NCBI GenBank assembly: GCA_023460515.1
Contig: JAEWPS010000059.1
Coordinates: 1-64,000, forward strand
Direction of reading: 5' to 3'
Source: Bacillota bacterium
GTDB lineage: Bacteria > Bacillota > Clostridia > TANB77 > CAG-465
DNA length: 64,000 nt
The notes under the pieces are model-generated. The model was given only the letters and a program-made list of their open reading frames with translations, was not told the DNA's origin and made no database searches. The position numbers were made by a program, and so were the translations under genes. This document shows positions 18,615-26,319 of the stretch, piece by piece (within the stretch, counting starts at the first letter, position 1; each line of letters begins with the position of its first letter).

Positions 18615-18642
18615 TTGAATTTTTATCAGTAAATGGTATAAT
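18615..18642 (+). promoter_or_regulatory. Sigma-A promoter
   Basis: TTGAAT (18615-18620), 16-base spacer, TATAAT (18637-18642), just before the 240-residue membrane-anchored protein gene. Confidence 0.75.
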
Positions 18643-18662
18643 TCTAGCAGGAAGTGATAAGA

Positions 18663-19385
18663 TTGAAAAAAAGAATATTCTTAATTGCTATAATAATATT
18701 AATTATTCTAATAATAACTTTAACAATTATGTATATTAAAAATATAAGTACTGATCAAAAACAAGAAGAAACAGAAAAACAAGTGGATGAATTAGAAAAC
18801 ATAGTAGTAGAAACGCCAAAACCAGAAGTATATAAAGATGATAATCCAATAAAAATTGGTTTGTACGTAAATAGTAATAATGGTAAAAAATTAATAACAG
18901 AATACTCTTCTAAATGGGATGCAGAAGCGATAATGGGGATGTTTTATGCAATTCCTACAAATGATATTATAGTTAGTGGGAAATCATTTGAAACCGTTTG
19001 GAAAAAGTATTGGAATGAGTATCCAAATATTGAAAAATACAAAATAGGATATAATATTAAATTTACTCTAAATACTGGAGAAATAATTGATCAAAAAATA
19101 TTAAATCCAGATGATGCATATTTAATGTTCCCTAAAGTACAATTTTATTTATACGATGATGTTAATTTAATTCCAGGTAGAAGATATTACCACGTAACTC
19201 AAGGAGAAATGACAGAAAATACACAGTGTACATCTGTTAAAATTGTTGGTGATAAATCAACAAAAAACATTATATCACCAATTGAATTAACCGTATTTAC
19301 TTTTGATGGTGAGGAGGATTTTGACTTCCTTACTGGTAAATATCGTGGAAACAGCTATTATACTATTTTGATTAATAAAAAATAA
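18663..19385 (+). CDS. Membrane-anchored protein of unknown function
   Basis: A 240-residue protein with an N-terminal membrane helix (about 5-25), a charged linker rich in E, Q and K, and a beta-rich outer domain with aromatic patches (KSFETVWKKYWNEYP, PGRRYYHVTQGE). I prefer TTG at 18663 with AGGAAG upstream; GTG at 18654 is an alternative but lies in the ribosome site. I do not recognise the family. The next gene starts 18 bases downstream, so they are probably co-transcribed. Confidence 0.6.
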   Translation: MKKRIFLIAIIILIILIITLTIMYIKNISTDQKQEETEKQVDELENIVVETPKPEVYKDDNPIKIGLYVNSNNGKKLITEYSSKWDAEAIMGMFYAIPTNDIIVSGKSFETVWKKYWNEYPNIEKYKIGYNIKFTLNTGEIIDQKILNPDDAYLMFPKVQFYLYDDVNLIPGRRYYHVTQGEMTENTQCTSVKIVGDKSTKNIISPIELTVFTFDGEEDFDFLTGKYRGNSYYTILINKK

Positions 19386-19403
19386 TTAATGAAAGGAAAA
19401 AAT

Positions 19404-19802
19404 ATGAATACAATTTTATTGTCTATAAATCCAGAGCATGTAGAAAAAATATTTAATGGAATAAAACAATATGAATATAGAAAAATTAAATGTAGGAAAG
19501 ATGTAGAAAAAATAATAATATATTCTACATATCCCATAATGAAGGTTGTAGGAGAAGCAAATGTTGAAAAAACATTAGAAGATACTCCAAAAAATATATG
19601 GAAAATCACAGAAAAATATTCAGGAACTAGCATGGATTTTTATAACGAATATTTTAAAGATAAAGAAAAGGCTATAGCATATAAATTAATAGATGTTGAA
19701 AAATATAGTAGACCTAAAGAATTATCTGAGTATGGTATAAAACATTCACCACAATCATTTTTATATATAGATGATATAAAAGATATAATAAATAATAAAT
19801 AA
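19404..19802 (+). CDS. ASCH/PUA-like domain protein
   Basis: A small cytoplasmic protein of 132 residues that looks like an ASCH-type (PUA superfamily) domain: LLSINPEHVEKIFNGIKQYEYRK at the start, then IYSTYPIMKVVGEANV. Such domains bind RNA or modified nucleotides. ATG at 19404 has AAAGGA upstream; the in-frame ATG at 19389 is within the ribosome-site area. The stop codon and the last few codons are formed by a seven-base tandem repeat that runs on downstream. Confidence 0.6.
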   Translation: MNTILLSINPEHVEKIFNGIKQYEYRKIKCRKDVEKIIIYSTYPIMKVVGEANVEKTLEDTPKNIWKITEKYSGTSMDFYNEYFKDKEKAIAYKLIDVEKYSRPKELSEYGIKHSPQSFLYIDDIKDIINNK

Positions 19803-19849
19803 TAAATAATAAATAATAAATAATAAATAATAAATAATAAATAATAAAA
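19787..19849 (+). repeat. Heptamer microsatellite TAATAAA, about 9 copies
   Basis: TAATAAA repeats in perfect tandem across the 3' end of the ASCH-like gene into the gap before the terminator. Every frame through the repeat meets a TAA, so length changes would not extend the protein by more than a few residues. Confidence 0.9.
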
Positions 19850-19850
19850 G

Positions 19851-19890
19851 AAAGCACCTTTAAAAATAAATATGTTTTAAAGGTGCTTTT
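19851..19890. terminator. Strong bidirectional terminator
   Basis: AAAGCACCTTTAAAA (19851-19865) pairs perfectly with 19875-19889 over 15 bp. It sits between two convergent genes and has A- and T-runs on both sides. Confidence 0.9.
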
Positions 19891-19917
19891 AGTTTGTTAC
19901 TTATTAATAGAGTAGTT

Positions 19918-20091
19918 TTATGCAGGTTGTGATGAGCCTGAAATATTTTGTTCTACAATTTCATTTGCTTCATCATCACCTACAATTTCAGGTTCTTCGT
20001 ATCCTTGGTAAATTGCACATGACACAACATGACATTCTCCATTGTAACAATCTCCGGGTTTACAATTTGGATGATCTTTGATATATGCCAT
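19918..20091 (-). CDS. Small protein with regular CX4CX4CX4C motif
   Basis: A 57-residue protein with four cysteines at exact five-residue spacing (C10, C15, C20, C25), flanked by H7 and H21, then an acidic tail rich in E and D. ATG at 20091 follows AAGGAGGTG by six bases on the reverse strand, an excellent site. The pattern suggests metal binding or a small cysteine-rich precursor. There is no signal peptide and no modification enzyme next to it. I do not recognise the family. Confidence 0.65.
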   Translation of the reverse strand: MAYIKDHPNCKPGDCYNGECHVVSCAIYQGYEEPEIVGDDEANEIVEQNISGSSQPA

Positions 20092-20273
20092 ACAAAACAC
20101 CTCCTTAATCAATACACTTATTAAAGGTAAAATAAAAAATTAAAATATACAGTATAATTATACCATATGTTTATTAAATTTCAACGGAATATATATAAAT
20201 ATTACTTATTTTTACAAATAAATTAATAATTAGGAATTATTATAATGATGATTAAAAAGAAATACTGTTAATC

Positions 20274-20302
20274 TTTACATTTATAAAAATAAGTTATATA
20301 AT
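20274..20302 (+). promoter_or_regulatory. Sigma-A promoter of the HD gene
   Basis: TTTACA (20274-20279), 17-base spacer, TATAAT (20297-20302), 30 bases before the HD-domain gene. Confidence 0.8.
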
Positions 20303-20331
20303 ATTAATAAAAAAGCAAAAGGAGATTATAA

Positions 20332-20892
20332 ATGGATAAAGAAAAAATAGATTTAATCAGTAAAGAAGTATATAAAAGATGTATTAGTGAAGAAAACTTT
20401 TTTGGTATAGGAGCATTCTATCATATAGAATCAGTAGTCAAAAATGCTGTATTTCTTGCGAAAATATATAATGCAGATATAGAAATAGTTACTCTAGCTG
20501 CGTGGCTTCATGATATAGCGTCAGTGACAAACTATGAACTATATGAAGACCACCATATACATGGAGTTAAAATTGCAGAAAAAATATTATCAGATTTAGA
20601 ATATGATAATGAAAAGATCGAACATGTAAAAAAATGTATATTAAATCATAGAGGTAGTGTATTGAATGAAAAAGAAACAGTAGAAGAAAAATGTATTGCA
20701 GATGCTGATTCAATATCTCATTTTGATAATGTACCATCATTATTTAATCTTGCTTTTGTTGTAAGGAAATATTCAATTAGTGATGGAGAGAAATTTGTTA
20801 AAGATAAACTAATAAGAAGTTACAATAAACTGTCTCCTGAAAGCAAGAAAATATATAAGAATAAATATAATAGTGTAATGGAAATATTTTAG
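20332..20892 (+). CDS. HD-domain phosphohydrolase
   Basis: A 186-residue metal-dependent hydrolase of the HD superfamily. Metal ligands are visible as H in GAFYHIESV, HD in LAAWLHDIAS, H in the HHIHG segment and D in CIADADSISHF. This single-domain form is typical of YedJ/YfnA-like nucleotide phosphohydrolases; the substrate cannot be told from sequence. ATG follows AAGGAG by eight bases. It is a single-gene unit. Confidence 0.8.
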   Translation: MDKEKIDLISKEVYKRCISEENFFGIGAFYHIESVVKNAVFLAKIYNADIEIVTLAAWLHDIASVTNYELYEDHHIHGVKIAEKILSDLEYDNEKIEHVKKCILNHRGSVLNEKETVEEKCIADADSISHFDNVPSLFNLAFVVRKYSISDGEKFVKDKLIRSYNKLSPESKKIYKNKYNSVMEIF

Positions 20893-20974
20893 TGTAGCAG
20901 TGTATATATTTATAAGTAAATATATGTTATAATAAATTTAATAAAAAACTTTATTTTATTGGAGGTGTTAGAAA

Positions 20975-21331
20975 TTGAAAAAAGAAAAAATAAATAAAAT
21001 TTTACTTATAATTTCTTTTTTGCCATATGTTTTATTAATATTAATTTCATTATATCATTCCGTTTTTGGGTATGACGTGTATACTCTAATATTACCAACA
21101 TACGTTAAAACAATATATGGTATGGAAGCTTTCTTATCAACGTTGTCTTGGAATGCTTTATTATTATGCTTTATTCCAATTTTACCTATATGTTTGTTAT
21201 ACCAAATAATAAATTTAACCATATATATTATTAACAAAATTAAACATAAAAAATTTAAACACATTATTATCTATTTATTTGCAATTTGTGCTGTACTCTT
21301 AATTTGCGTGCTACTTTTCAGTAGACTTTAG
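20975..21331 (+). CDS. Small integral membrane protein
   Basis: A 118-residue protein with three hydrophobic helices (about 8-27, 56-80, 95-116) and short polar loops. TTG at 20975 follows GGAGGTG by seven bases. No family is recognised and no neighbour explains it. Confidence 0.6.
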   Translation: MKKEKINKILLIISFLPYVLLILISLYHSVFGYDVYTLILPTYVKTIYGMEAFLSTLSWNALLLCFIPILPICLLYQIINLTIYIINKIKHKKFKHIIIYLFAICAVLLICVLLFSRL

Positions 21332-21417
21332 GCAATATAAAATGTTTTTTTATGTACTTTATAAATAAATTGTGATATAATATAATTATTAATAAGAAAT
21401 AAAATAGAGGTGATAGT

Positions 21418-21948
21418 TTGAAAAAATTAAGAAAAATGTTAGGCAAATACAATGATGAACATATGATTCAACTTATGGCTTTAATTTCTAGTCAAAGTAA
21501 AGAAACTATTGCTAATTGGTGTATTGATTATGCTGAAAAAGAAATTCTACCAATATACTTAAAGTATTATCCAAATGATTATAGACCTAAAATGGCTTTA
21601 GACGCTTCTCGTGATTGGTTAAAAGGATTAAAGAAACTTCCGGAAGTTAAAAATATAATCTTAAATGAATGTCATCAGGCGGCGCGAGAAGCAGAAAATA
21701 ATCCAGCAGCTCAAGCAGCGGCTAGAACTCTTGGACAAGCGGCAGCTTGTTTTCATACTCCAACACATTCAATGGGATTAGCATTTTATGGCGGAGCAGC
21801 TGTTGCTTATGATAGATTAGGACTTGAAGCTAGCAATGAGGAATATGAAGAGGTAGCATATCAGGAAGTTATTAAAATGATTAATGAATTAAAGAAGGTT
21901 GCAGTAGAAAATGAAACAAACAAGGCAAAATTAAATTGGCACTGTTAA
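21418..21948 (+). CDS. Imm-5-like putative immunity protein
   Basis: A 176-residue cytoplasmic protein resembling the Imm-5-like family: a helical start with WCIDYAEKEILPIYLKYYPNDYRPKMALDASRDWLKG, then an alanine-rich region with HQAAREA and AAARTLGQAAACFHTPTHSMG. The family was named by association with polymorphic toxin loci, but many members stand alone and may have another role. No toxin gene is adjacent. TTG at 21418 follows AGAGGTGA. Confidence 0.75.
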   Translation: MKKLRKMLGKYNDEHMIQLMALISSQSKETIANWCIDYAEKEILPIYLKYYPNDYRPKMALDASRDWLKGLKKLPEVKNIILNECHQAAREAENNPAAQAAARTLGQAAACFHTPTHSMGLAFYGGAAVAYDRLGLEASNEEYEEVAYQEVIKMINELKKVAVENETNKAKLNWHC

Positions 21949-21968
21949 TAAATTATAATAATAAATAC

Positions 21969-22004
21969 AAAAACCCAGTAAATATAACCATTTATTGGGT
22001 TTTT
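21969..22004 (+). terminator. Terminator after the Imm-5-like gene
   Basis: AAAAACCCAGTAAAT pairs with ATTTATTGGGTTTTT (one G-U pair) around a six-base loop, ending in a T-run. Confidence 0.9.
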
Positions 22005-22047
22005 GTAAATAATTTTTATCTTTTTTAAAAATAAATGTAATATATAG

Positions 22048-22076
22048 TTGACATTTTGTAAGATATAGTATATAAT
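22048..22076 (+). promoter_or_regulatory. Sigma-A promoter of the XRE regulator
   Basis: TTGACA (22048-22053), 17-base spacer, TATAAT (22071-22076): full consensus. Confidence 0.9.
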
Positions 22077-22099
22077 ATTATTATCAAATGAGGTGAAAT

Positions 22100-22300
22100 A
22101 TGAAGAATAGGAAAATGAAAATTGCGCGATTAGAACTAGATATGAAACAAGAAGATCTAGCAACTATTGTAGGAGTTACACGCCAAACAATTGGTATGAT
22201 TGAGTCTGGAAATTACAACCCTACTTTAAATCTTTGTATTGCAATCTGTAAGGCACTTGGCAAAACTTTGGATGAATTATTTTGGGAGGTAGAAAAATGA
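22100..22300 (+). CDS. XRE-family transcriptional regulator, YozG type
   Basis: A 66-residue single helix-turn-helix protein (MKQEDLATIVGVTRQTIGMIESGNYNPTLNLCIAICKALG). These minimal Cro-like regulators commonly sit before a small membrane protein gene. ATG follows TGAGGTGA. Its stop overlaps the start of the membrane partner gene, so the two are translationally coupled. Confidence 0.9.
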   Translation: MKNRKMKIARLELDMKQEDLATIVGVTRQTIGMIESGNYNPTLNLCIAICKALGKTLDELFWEVEK

Positions 22301-22785
22301 AAAAACAAATTATACAAGACGAAAGAATAGTAACACAAAAACAAAAAATATTAAGTGAATCATATATCATCTTAATGGTAATTCTTATTATATCTATATT
22401 TATACAACAAAATTTATTAAATGCACCTTTTAAACAATATGCAGTTGAGGTTATATGTTTTTTTGGAATATCAATTTACATTTTAATACGTAATTTAACA
22501 CTTGGAATTGATATGTTTGGAGAAAAAAAGATGGCAAAAATAATAGCTTTTAGAAATAGTATAATAGCTGGAATTGCTGTAACCGTTGTAACAGGTGTTT
22601 CAAACTATATTGAATACGCAGAGAAATATGCAGGAAAATTGAGTTTTTTTGTGATTTCACTATTAATTACATTTATTAGTTCAGTTATTTGCACATTTGT
22701 TGTCTTTGCATTGATAGGGTTTATTAATGATATCAAAATAAATCAACTTGAAAAAAAATTGGATGAAGAAGAAGAAAACAATTAA
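22297..22785 (+). CDS. Four-helix membrane protein, partner of XRE regulator
   Basis: A 162-residue membrane protein resembling DUF6773, with helices at about 22-40, 50-68, 87-107 and 118-142 and a charged tail. ATG at 22297 overlaps the XRE stop (ATGA) and has GGGAGG inside the xre 3' end. The pairing of a tiny XRE protein with a multi-pass membrane protein is common in Firmicutes. The regulator probably controls this operon; the signal is unknown. Confidence 0.7.
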   Translation: MKKQIIQDERIVTQKQKILSESYIILMVILIISIFIQQNLLNAPFKQYAVEVICFFGISIYILIRNLTLGIDMFGEKKMAKIIAFRNSIIAGIAVTVVTGVSNYIEYAEKYAGKLSFFVISLLITFISSVICTFVVFALIGFINDIKINQLEKKLDEEEENN

Positions 22786-22826
22786 TGGCTAAATTAAAAA
22801 TTTATGAGTTAACCAACAATATAATA

Positions 22827-22858
22827 AAAGCTTCAAACTTATATGTTTGTAGCTTTTG
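22827..22858 (+). terminator. Terminator after the XRE pair
   Basis: AAAAGCTTCAAAC pairs with GTTTGTAGCTTTT with one mismatch around a six-base loop. Confidence 0.75.
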
Positions 22859-22978
22859 TTATATTTTATTGCTGCAATTTTGATTGTTGTAAATGAAGTC
22901 TTATCAGTAATTATACTTATTTTACATATTATGAGTATGCTAAGTGAAAGTTTGATAGTGTCTTGTACTAAATAGTTA

Positions 22979-23007
22979 TTGAAATATTATGTAAAATATG
23001 ATATAAT
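22979..23007 (+). promoter_or_regulatory. Sigma-A promoter
   Basis: TTGAAA (22979-22984), 17-base spacer, TATAAT (23002-23007), before the 116-residue gene. Confidence 0.8.
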
Positions 23008-23043
23008 ACATATAGTTAAATTTATATTAATGGAGGGATGAAT

Positions 23044-23394
23044 ATGTCATTGACAATTTATCGAGTGTGTCAACCGGTGATTATCCGGGAAGAGAATATT
23101 ATTGATGTAAAATCTGTAACTTTGGCTTGTAATTTTTCATACTCATTGAGCTATTCTGCTGTAGAATTTGTCGAAAAAGCAGCCGAAAATGCAGTTGCCT
23201 ATGTAGAAGAGACCTGCGGTGCTAAATTACTATTGCTATGTAATGCAAAGACGGGTGAAGTTTTTATACCAGATTATTATCCTGAGGTAGTAAAGCTTGA
23301 AATTAAGCAACAATTTATTGCATATTTACTGTCTAACATTCAATTTAAAGACATAAAATTTATGAAATTCAAACGAGATAGACTGATCAAATAA
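23044..23394 (+). CDS. Uncharacterised small protein
   Basis: A 116-residue protein with an alternating helix-strand pattern (FVEKAAENAVAYVEETCGAKLLLLCNA) and no membrane segment. ATG at 23044 is preferred, with GGAGGG seven bases upstream; the ATG at 23038 touches the ribosome site. Codon use is richer in G and C than most neighbours. It forms an operon with the next gene, 37 bases downstream. No family recognised. Confidence 0.6.
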   Translation: MSLTIYRVCQPVIIREENIIDVKSVTLACNFSYSLSYSAVEFVEKAAENAVAYVEETCGAKLLLLCNAKTGEVFIPDYYPEVVKLEIKQQFIAYLLSNIQFKDIKFMKFKRDRLIK

Positions 23395-23431
23395 AAATCT
23401 AACAACCTAAAAAAATATTCAGGAGGTTTTT

Positions 23432-23881
23432 ATGTCTAATAAAGAAAAACGGATTTTTAAAAAAGGTGAGGTATTATATGTAATTGATTGTTGGGGCACT
23501 ACATGCGGCATGCATGCTTTTGAAGCTTCAGCTAGAATTATTCATGTTGATGAAGAAATAGGAAGTTTTGATGCAGTTCTATATGGTGATACATATCAGA
23601 GATATAATGTTAAAGATTACGGTCGCTTGATTTTTGATGATGAATCAGAAGCAAAAAAGGCTGCATATAAATTACCAAAGCCAAATTCATATGTATATCA
23701 ACTAATAGGTAATAGAGTTTTTGAGAAAATTGTTGTAGGAGTGCGAAATGAAAATATTAATAACTTCACGGATCTAGTTGTTCACTTAAATAAAGGGAAA
23801 AGTGTACCTATAGGAAGAATAGGTATTGAACTTTTTCTTGATGAATCATCTGCAAGAGAAAAAACAAGGAAAATTAATTAA
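23432..23881 (+). CDS. Uncharacterised cytoplasmic protein
   Basis: A 149-residue protein, second gene of a two-gene unit. The start looks like a small beta domain (FKKGEVLYVIDCWG, ARIIHVDEEIGSFDAVLYG), followed by a charged C-terminal half. ATG follows CAGGAGGTTT. It ends just before the left edge of the rpsI island. No family recognised. Confidence 0.6.
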   Translation: MSNKEKRIFKKGEVLYVIDCWGTTCGMHAFEASARIIHVDEEIGSFDAVLYGDTYQRYNVKDYGRLIFDDESEAKKAAYKLPKPNSYVYQLIGNRVFEKIVVGVRNENINNFTDLVVHLNKGKSVPIGRIGIELFLDESSAREKTRKIN

Positions 23882-23921
23882 TTTTTTTTACTTTTTCTAA
23901 AAAATTTTAACTGTAAAAATT

Positions 23922-23955
23922 AAAAAGCACCAAACCATTGAGGTTGGTGCTTTTT
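23922..23955. terminator. Bidirectional terminator, probably the ancestral rpsI terminator
   Basis: AAAAAGCACCAAACC (23922-23936), loop ATTGA, then GGTTGGTGCTTTTT (23942-23955), with one bulge. It shares the AACC-loop-GGTT core with the hairpin beside rpsI at 29791-29828. This suggests it is the original rpsI terminator, pushed away by island insertion; it now also terminates the forward gene. Confidence 0.85.
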
Positions 23956-23965
23956 CTACATGTAT

Positions 23966-23979
23966 TATTATCTCTTTGA
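23966..23979. repeat. Distal attachment-site copy
   Basis: TATTATCTCTTTGA is identical to the last codons and stop of rpsI at 29841-29854. It marks the left edge of the island. Confidence 0.65.
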
Positions 23980-24020
23980 TAGTTACAAATATAGTATTTG
24001 CAGTAGCTATAAAGATTTTT

Positions 24021-24042
24021 GCATATTACTTGCATATTACGT
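24021..24042 (+). repeat. 11-base repeat array, left end
   Basis: GCATATTACTT and GCATATTACGT lie in direct tandem, 42 bases inside the left attachment copy. One turn of helix per unit fits recombinase arm-type sites. Confidence 0.6.
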
Positions 24043-24092
24043 AAAAGCTCTTATAGAACTTTATAGATAGCTCTTTTTTTAAAAATGTATAC

Positions 24093-24121
24093 TTGAAATT
24101 CATTTGATATTATGATATACT
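24093..24121 (+). promoter_or_regulatory. Sigma-A promoter of the first HEPN-like gene
   Basis: TTGAAA (24093-24098), 17-base spacer, TATACT (24116-24121). Confidence 0.7.
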
Positions 24122-24156
24122 TAGTTCAACAAATAGTAATTTGGAGGTATTTTATT

Positions 24157-24741
24157 ATGGAAAATATTAATGTGGAGATGGAAGATCCAGAAATTGCTAC
24201 ACTTCATCCGTTTTATTATAGTATAGCAGATTTAAACTATAATAAGTATAAACACTTCAAAGAAGAGTATAGGAAATTGACTAGTGGTAGTAAGGGCTGG
24301 GATATGCTTTCACATAGTAAAGAAGATAACACTAAGTATATGGAGTATTGGGGTAATTATAAATATCATGCTTTTATAGCTGTCATTTTTCAAGCTTTAG
24401 CTGTTGAAGCATATATTAATTACTACGGATTTAAAAAGTTAGGCAATACAAAATTTAAAACACATTATGAAAAAATGGATACTATAGATAAATATATAAT
24501 TATTTATGAAATAGTAAATAAAAAAGAATTTCCTAAAGATGAAGCAATATATGAAAAATTAAAAAAATTGATTAGTTTAAGAAACTATTTGGTTCATAGT
24601 AAGGCAACAAAAGTAAATATGAAAGATGATAACTTGCAAAAATTCTTGGATGATTTAAAAAAGCCCTTTGGTGGACTATTTGAAGATATAGATAAAGTAA
24701 TGACTACATATAATGAAATTGTAAAAATTATGAGTATATAA
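24157..24741 (+). CDS. HEPN-like protein
   Basis: A 194-residue, mainly helical protein. Near the end of the core is LISLRNYLVHSKA, where R142-N143 and H147 form the RX4H motif typical of HEPN ribonucleases. An upstream helix (AVIFQALAVEAYINYYG) matches the first long helix of the fold. HEPN proteins are common RNases in abortive infection and toxin-antitoxin systems, and the location in an island with CBASS fits defence. No nucleotidyltransferase antitoxin lies beside it. ATG at 24157 follows GGAGGT by nine bases. Assignment is by motif only. Confidence 0.6.
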   Translation: MENINVEMEDPEIATLHPFYYSIADLNYNKYKHFKEEYRKLTSGSKGWDMLSHSKEDNTKYMEYWGNYKYHAFIAVIFQALAVEAYINYYGFKKLGNTKFKTHYEKMDTIDKYIIIYEIVNKKEFPKDEAIYEKLKKLISLRNYLVHSKATKVNMKDDNLQKFLDDLKKPFGGLFEDIDKVMTTYNEIVKIMSI

Positions 24742-24928
24742 TTTTAAAATTATATTTTTTAAAAAAGATAATAAATTATACTGTTAAATATATATGGAAA
24801 TTCATTAATACCAAATAGATAGAGATATTAATAAGAAGTAGAAAAGCTTATATTAAAGCTGGTAAACAACTGAAATATAGCAAATATATATTATAGTTTA
24901 TAATTAATAATTTGTAGGAGGTGGTAAC

Positions 24929-25381
24929 TTGAATATAAATGATTCTTTTGAAGAAATAATGAATTATGCACACTTTTGGAATTGGTTACCAGACTGGAAC
25001 ATTGTTCAAAAAATATATAATGAATCTCCTAATTCTTATTCTGTATTGACTCCTTTTGCCTATTCATATTTGGAAGAACTTATTCGTTCAGCAACTTCAG
25101 AATATGGAATAGAAATTCTCGATGAAAATTATAAACCTAGAAATAGGAAAACTGGAATAGATTTAATTAATATAGCAATAAATGAGAATAGAAGTAATGT
25201 AGAATTTGTCTTGATTTTAAAAGAAATGAAACAGTATTTTATTAAATCTCAGCCTACGGATTCTGGGAATAATCGAAATGGTGTTGATCACGGATATTTA
25301 CATTCAAGGTTTTGGACCAAAGATTCTTTTGAAAAGTTAATCTGTGATATTGCAAGAATTTCAAAATTTTCGCATTTCTAA
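24929..25381 (+). CDS. Second HEPN-like protein
   Basis: A 150-residue helical protein ending with NNRNGVDHGYLHSRFW. R116 and H121 form an RX4H motif followed by G, as in HEPN families with RNxxxHG. An earlier helix, YSYLEELIRSATSE, fits the first HEPN helix. TTG at 24929 follows GGAGGTGG. It lies 187 bases after the first HEPN-like gene and is followed by its own terminator. It may act with that gene or independently; no antitoxin is apparent. Confidence 0.55.
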   Translation: MNINDSFEEIMNYAHFWNWLPDWNIVQKIYNESPNSYSVLTPFAYSYLEELIRSATSEYGIEILDENYKPRNRKTGIDLINIAINENRSNVEFVLILKEMKQYFIKSQPTDSGNNRNGVDHGYLHSRFWTKDSFEKLICDIARISKFSHF

Positions 25382-25436
25382 ATAATTAGCGTTTGTAAAT
25401 TAAATAACAATAATATAAAAAAATATCTACAAAATT

Positions 25437-25473
25437 AAAAATCATCTAACAAATAAGTTGGGTGATTTTTAAT
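25437..25473 (+). terminator. Terminator after the second HEPN-like gene
   Basis: AAAATCATCTAAC pairs with GTTGGGTGATTTT through two G-U pairs, with a T-rich tail. It closes the left half of the island. Confidence 0.8.
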
Positions 25474-25527
25474 TTATTTCTTATTTCGGGATTTAAAATA
25501 TTATTTAATAACAAAAACTATTATTTT

Positions 25528-25560
25528 GTGTATTACCTGCTTATTACTTGTGTATTACGT
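25528..25560 (+). repeat. 11-base repeat array, internal
   Basis: Three units in tandem: GTGTATTACCT, GCTTATTACTT, GTGTATTACGT. They match the left-end array, and their position between the HEPN genes and CBASS suggests a second, older insertion boundary. Upstream at about 25480 is a weak resemblance to the 14-base core. Confidence 0.6.
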
Positions 25561-25651
25561 AGATATTTTAAAACAAATACTTTAAAAAATAATCATAATA
25601 TTTATAAATTGGTTAAAAATTACATATTTTCCTATATTTATTGTAATACTA

Positions 25652-25680
25652 TTGACATTTTTCTGTAATAAATGTATAAT
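25652..25680 (+). promoter_or_regulatory. Sigma-A promoter of the CBASS operon
   Basis: TTGACA (25652-25657), 17-base spacer, TATAAT (25675-25680): full consensus, suggesting the operon is constitutively expressed. Confidence 0.9.
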
Positions 25681-25707
25681 TTAATGAAGAAAAAAGGAAG
25701 TGATATT

Positions 25708-26268
25708 TTGAAAGGAAAATTACATAGTTATAATATAAAAGGATTTGAAAATGATAAAATAATAGTATTTCACGTATTAATCAGCTATGCTATTAGTATA
25801 GGATTAATATATTTATTTAAACCTATTTTAGATAATATACCAACATATATACAACCAATAATAGAAATACCATCAGTTATTGGAGTATACGAATTTATAA
25901 AATATATTGTCAATAAGTATTTATGGAAGACAAAATTGTTTAGTAAACTTCTAAAAGTGCCAAATTTAAATGGTATATGGAATGGAGTTATAGAAACTAA
26001 CTATAATGGAAATGATGAGAAAATTGATGTTAAGATGACGATAAAACAAGATTTTGATAAGATACTTATTATATATGATACAGAAAAGTCTATATCTTAT
26101 AGTACTATAGCAGAAATTAATATAGAGAATGAATATTGTACAGAAATATTTTATCAGTACATTAATGAACCAAAATATAAATATTGTGGAGAATTAAATA
26201 TTCATCATGGAAGTGCTGATTATACATTAACAGTTGAAGGTGAAATAAAGCGGTGTATATTACAATAA
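25708..26268 (+). CDS. cap15: CBASS effector Cap15 (2TM plus beta-barrel)
   Basis: A 186-residue membrane effector. Two membrane helices lie at about 18-38 and 48-66. A beta-rich domain begins with PNLNGIWNGVIETNYNG (85-101), the hallmark start of the Cap15 barrel. In characterised systems this barrel binds the cyclic dinucleotide made by the CD-NTase, and oligomers then disrupt the inner membrane to kill or arrest the infected cell. TTG at 25708 follows AAAGGAAGTGA. It is first in the operon, before the CD-NTase gene. Identification is from layout, motif and neighbours. Confidence 0.82.
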   Translation: MKGKLHSYNIKGFENDKIIVFHVLISYAISIGLIYLFKPILDNIPTYIQPIIEIPSVIGVYEFIKYIVNKYLWKTKLFSKLLKVPNLNGIWNGVIETNYNGNDEKIDVKMTIKQDFDKILIIYDTEKSISYSTIAEINIENEYCTEIFYQYINEPKYKYCGELNIHHGSADYTLTVEGEIKRCILQ

Positions 26269-26319
26269 AGAAAGACAAACAAAAGGTTCAGTAATTTTTA
26301 ATAAGGAGGAGATTTAATT

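Noticed and set aside
19787..19849. CRISPR-like repeat array
   Set aside because: The unit is seven bases with no spacers; it is a simple microsatellite.
25462..25668. 68-residue open frame between the HEPN genes and CBASS
   Set aside because: It covers a terminator, the 11-base repeat array and the cap15 promoter, has no ribosome site, and its translation looks like random AT-rich sequence.
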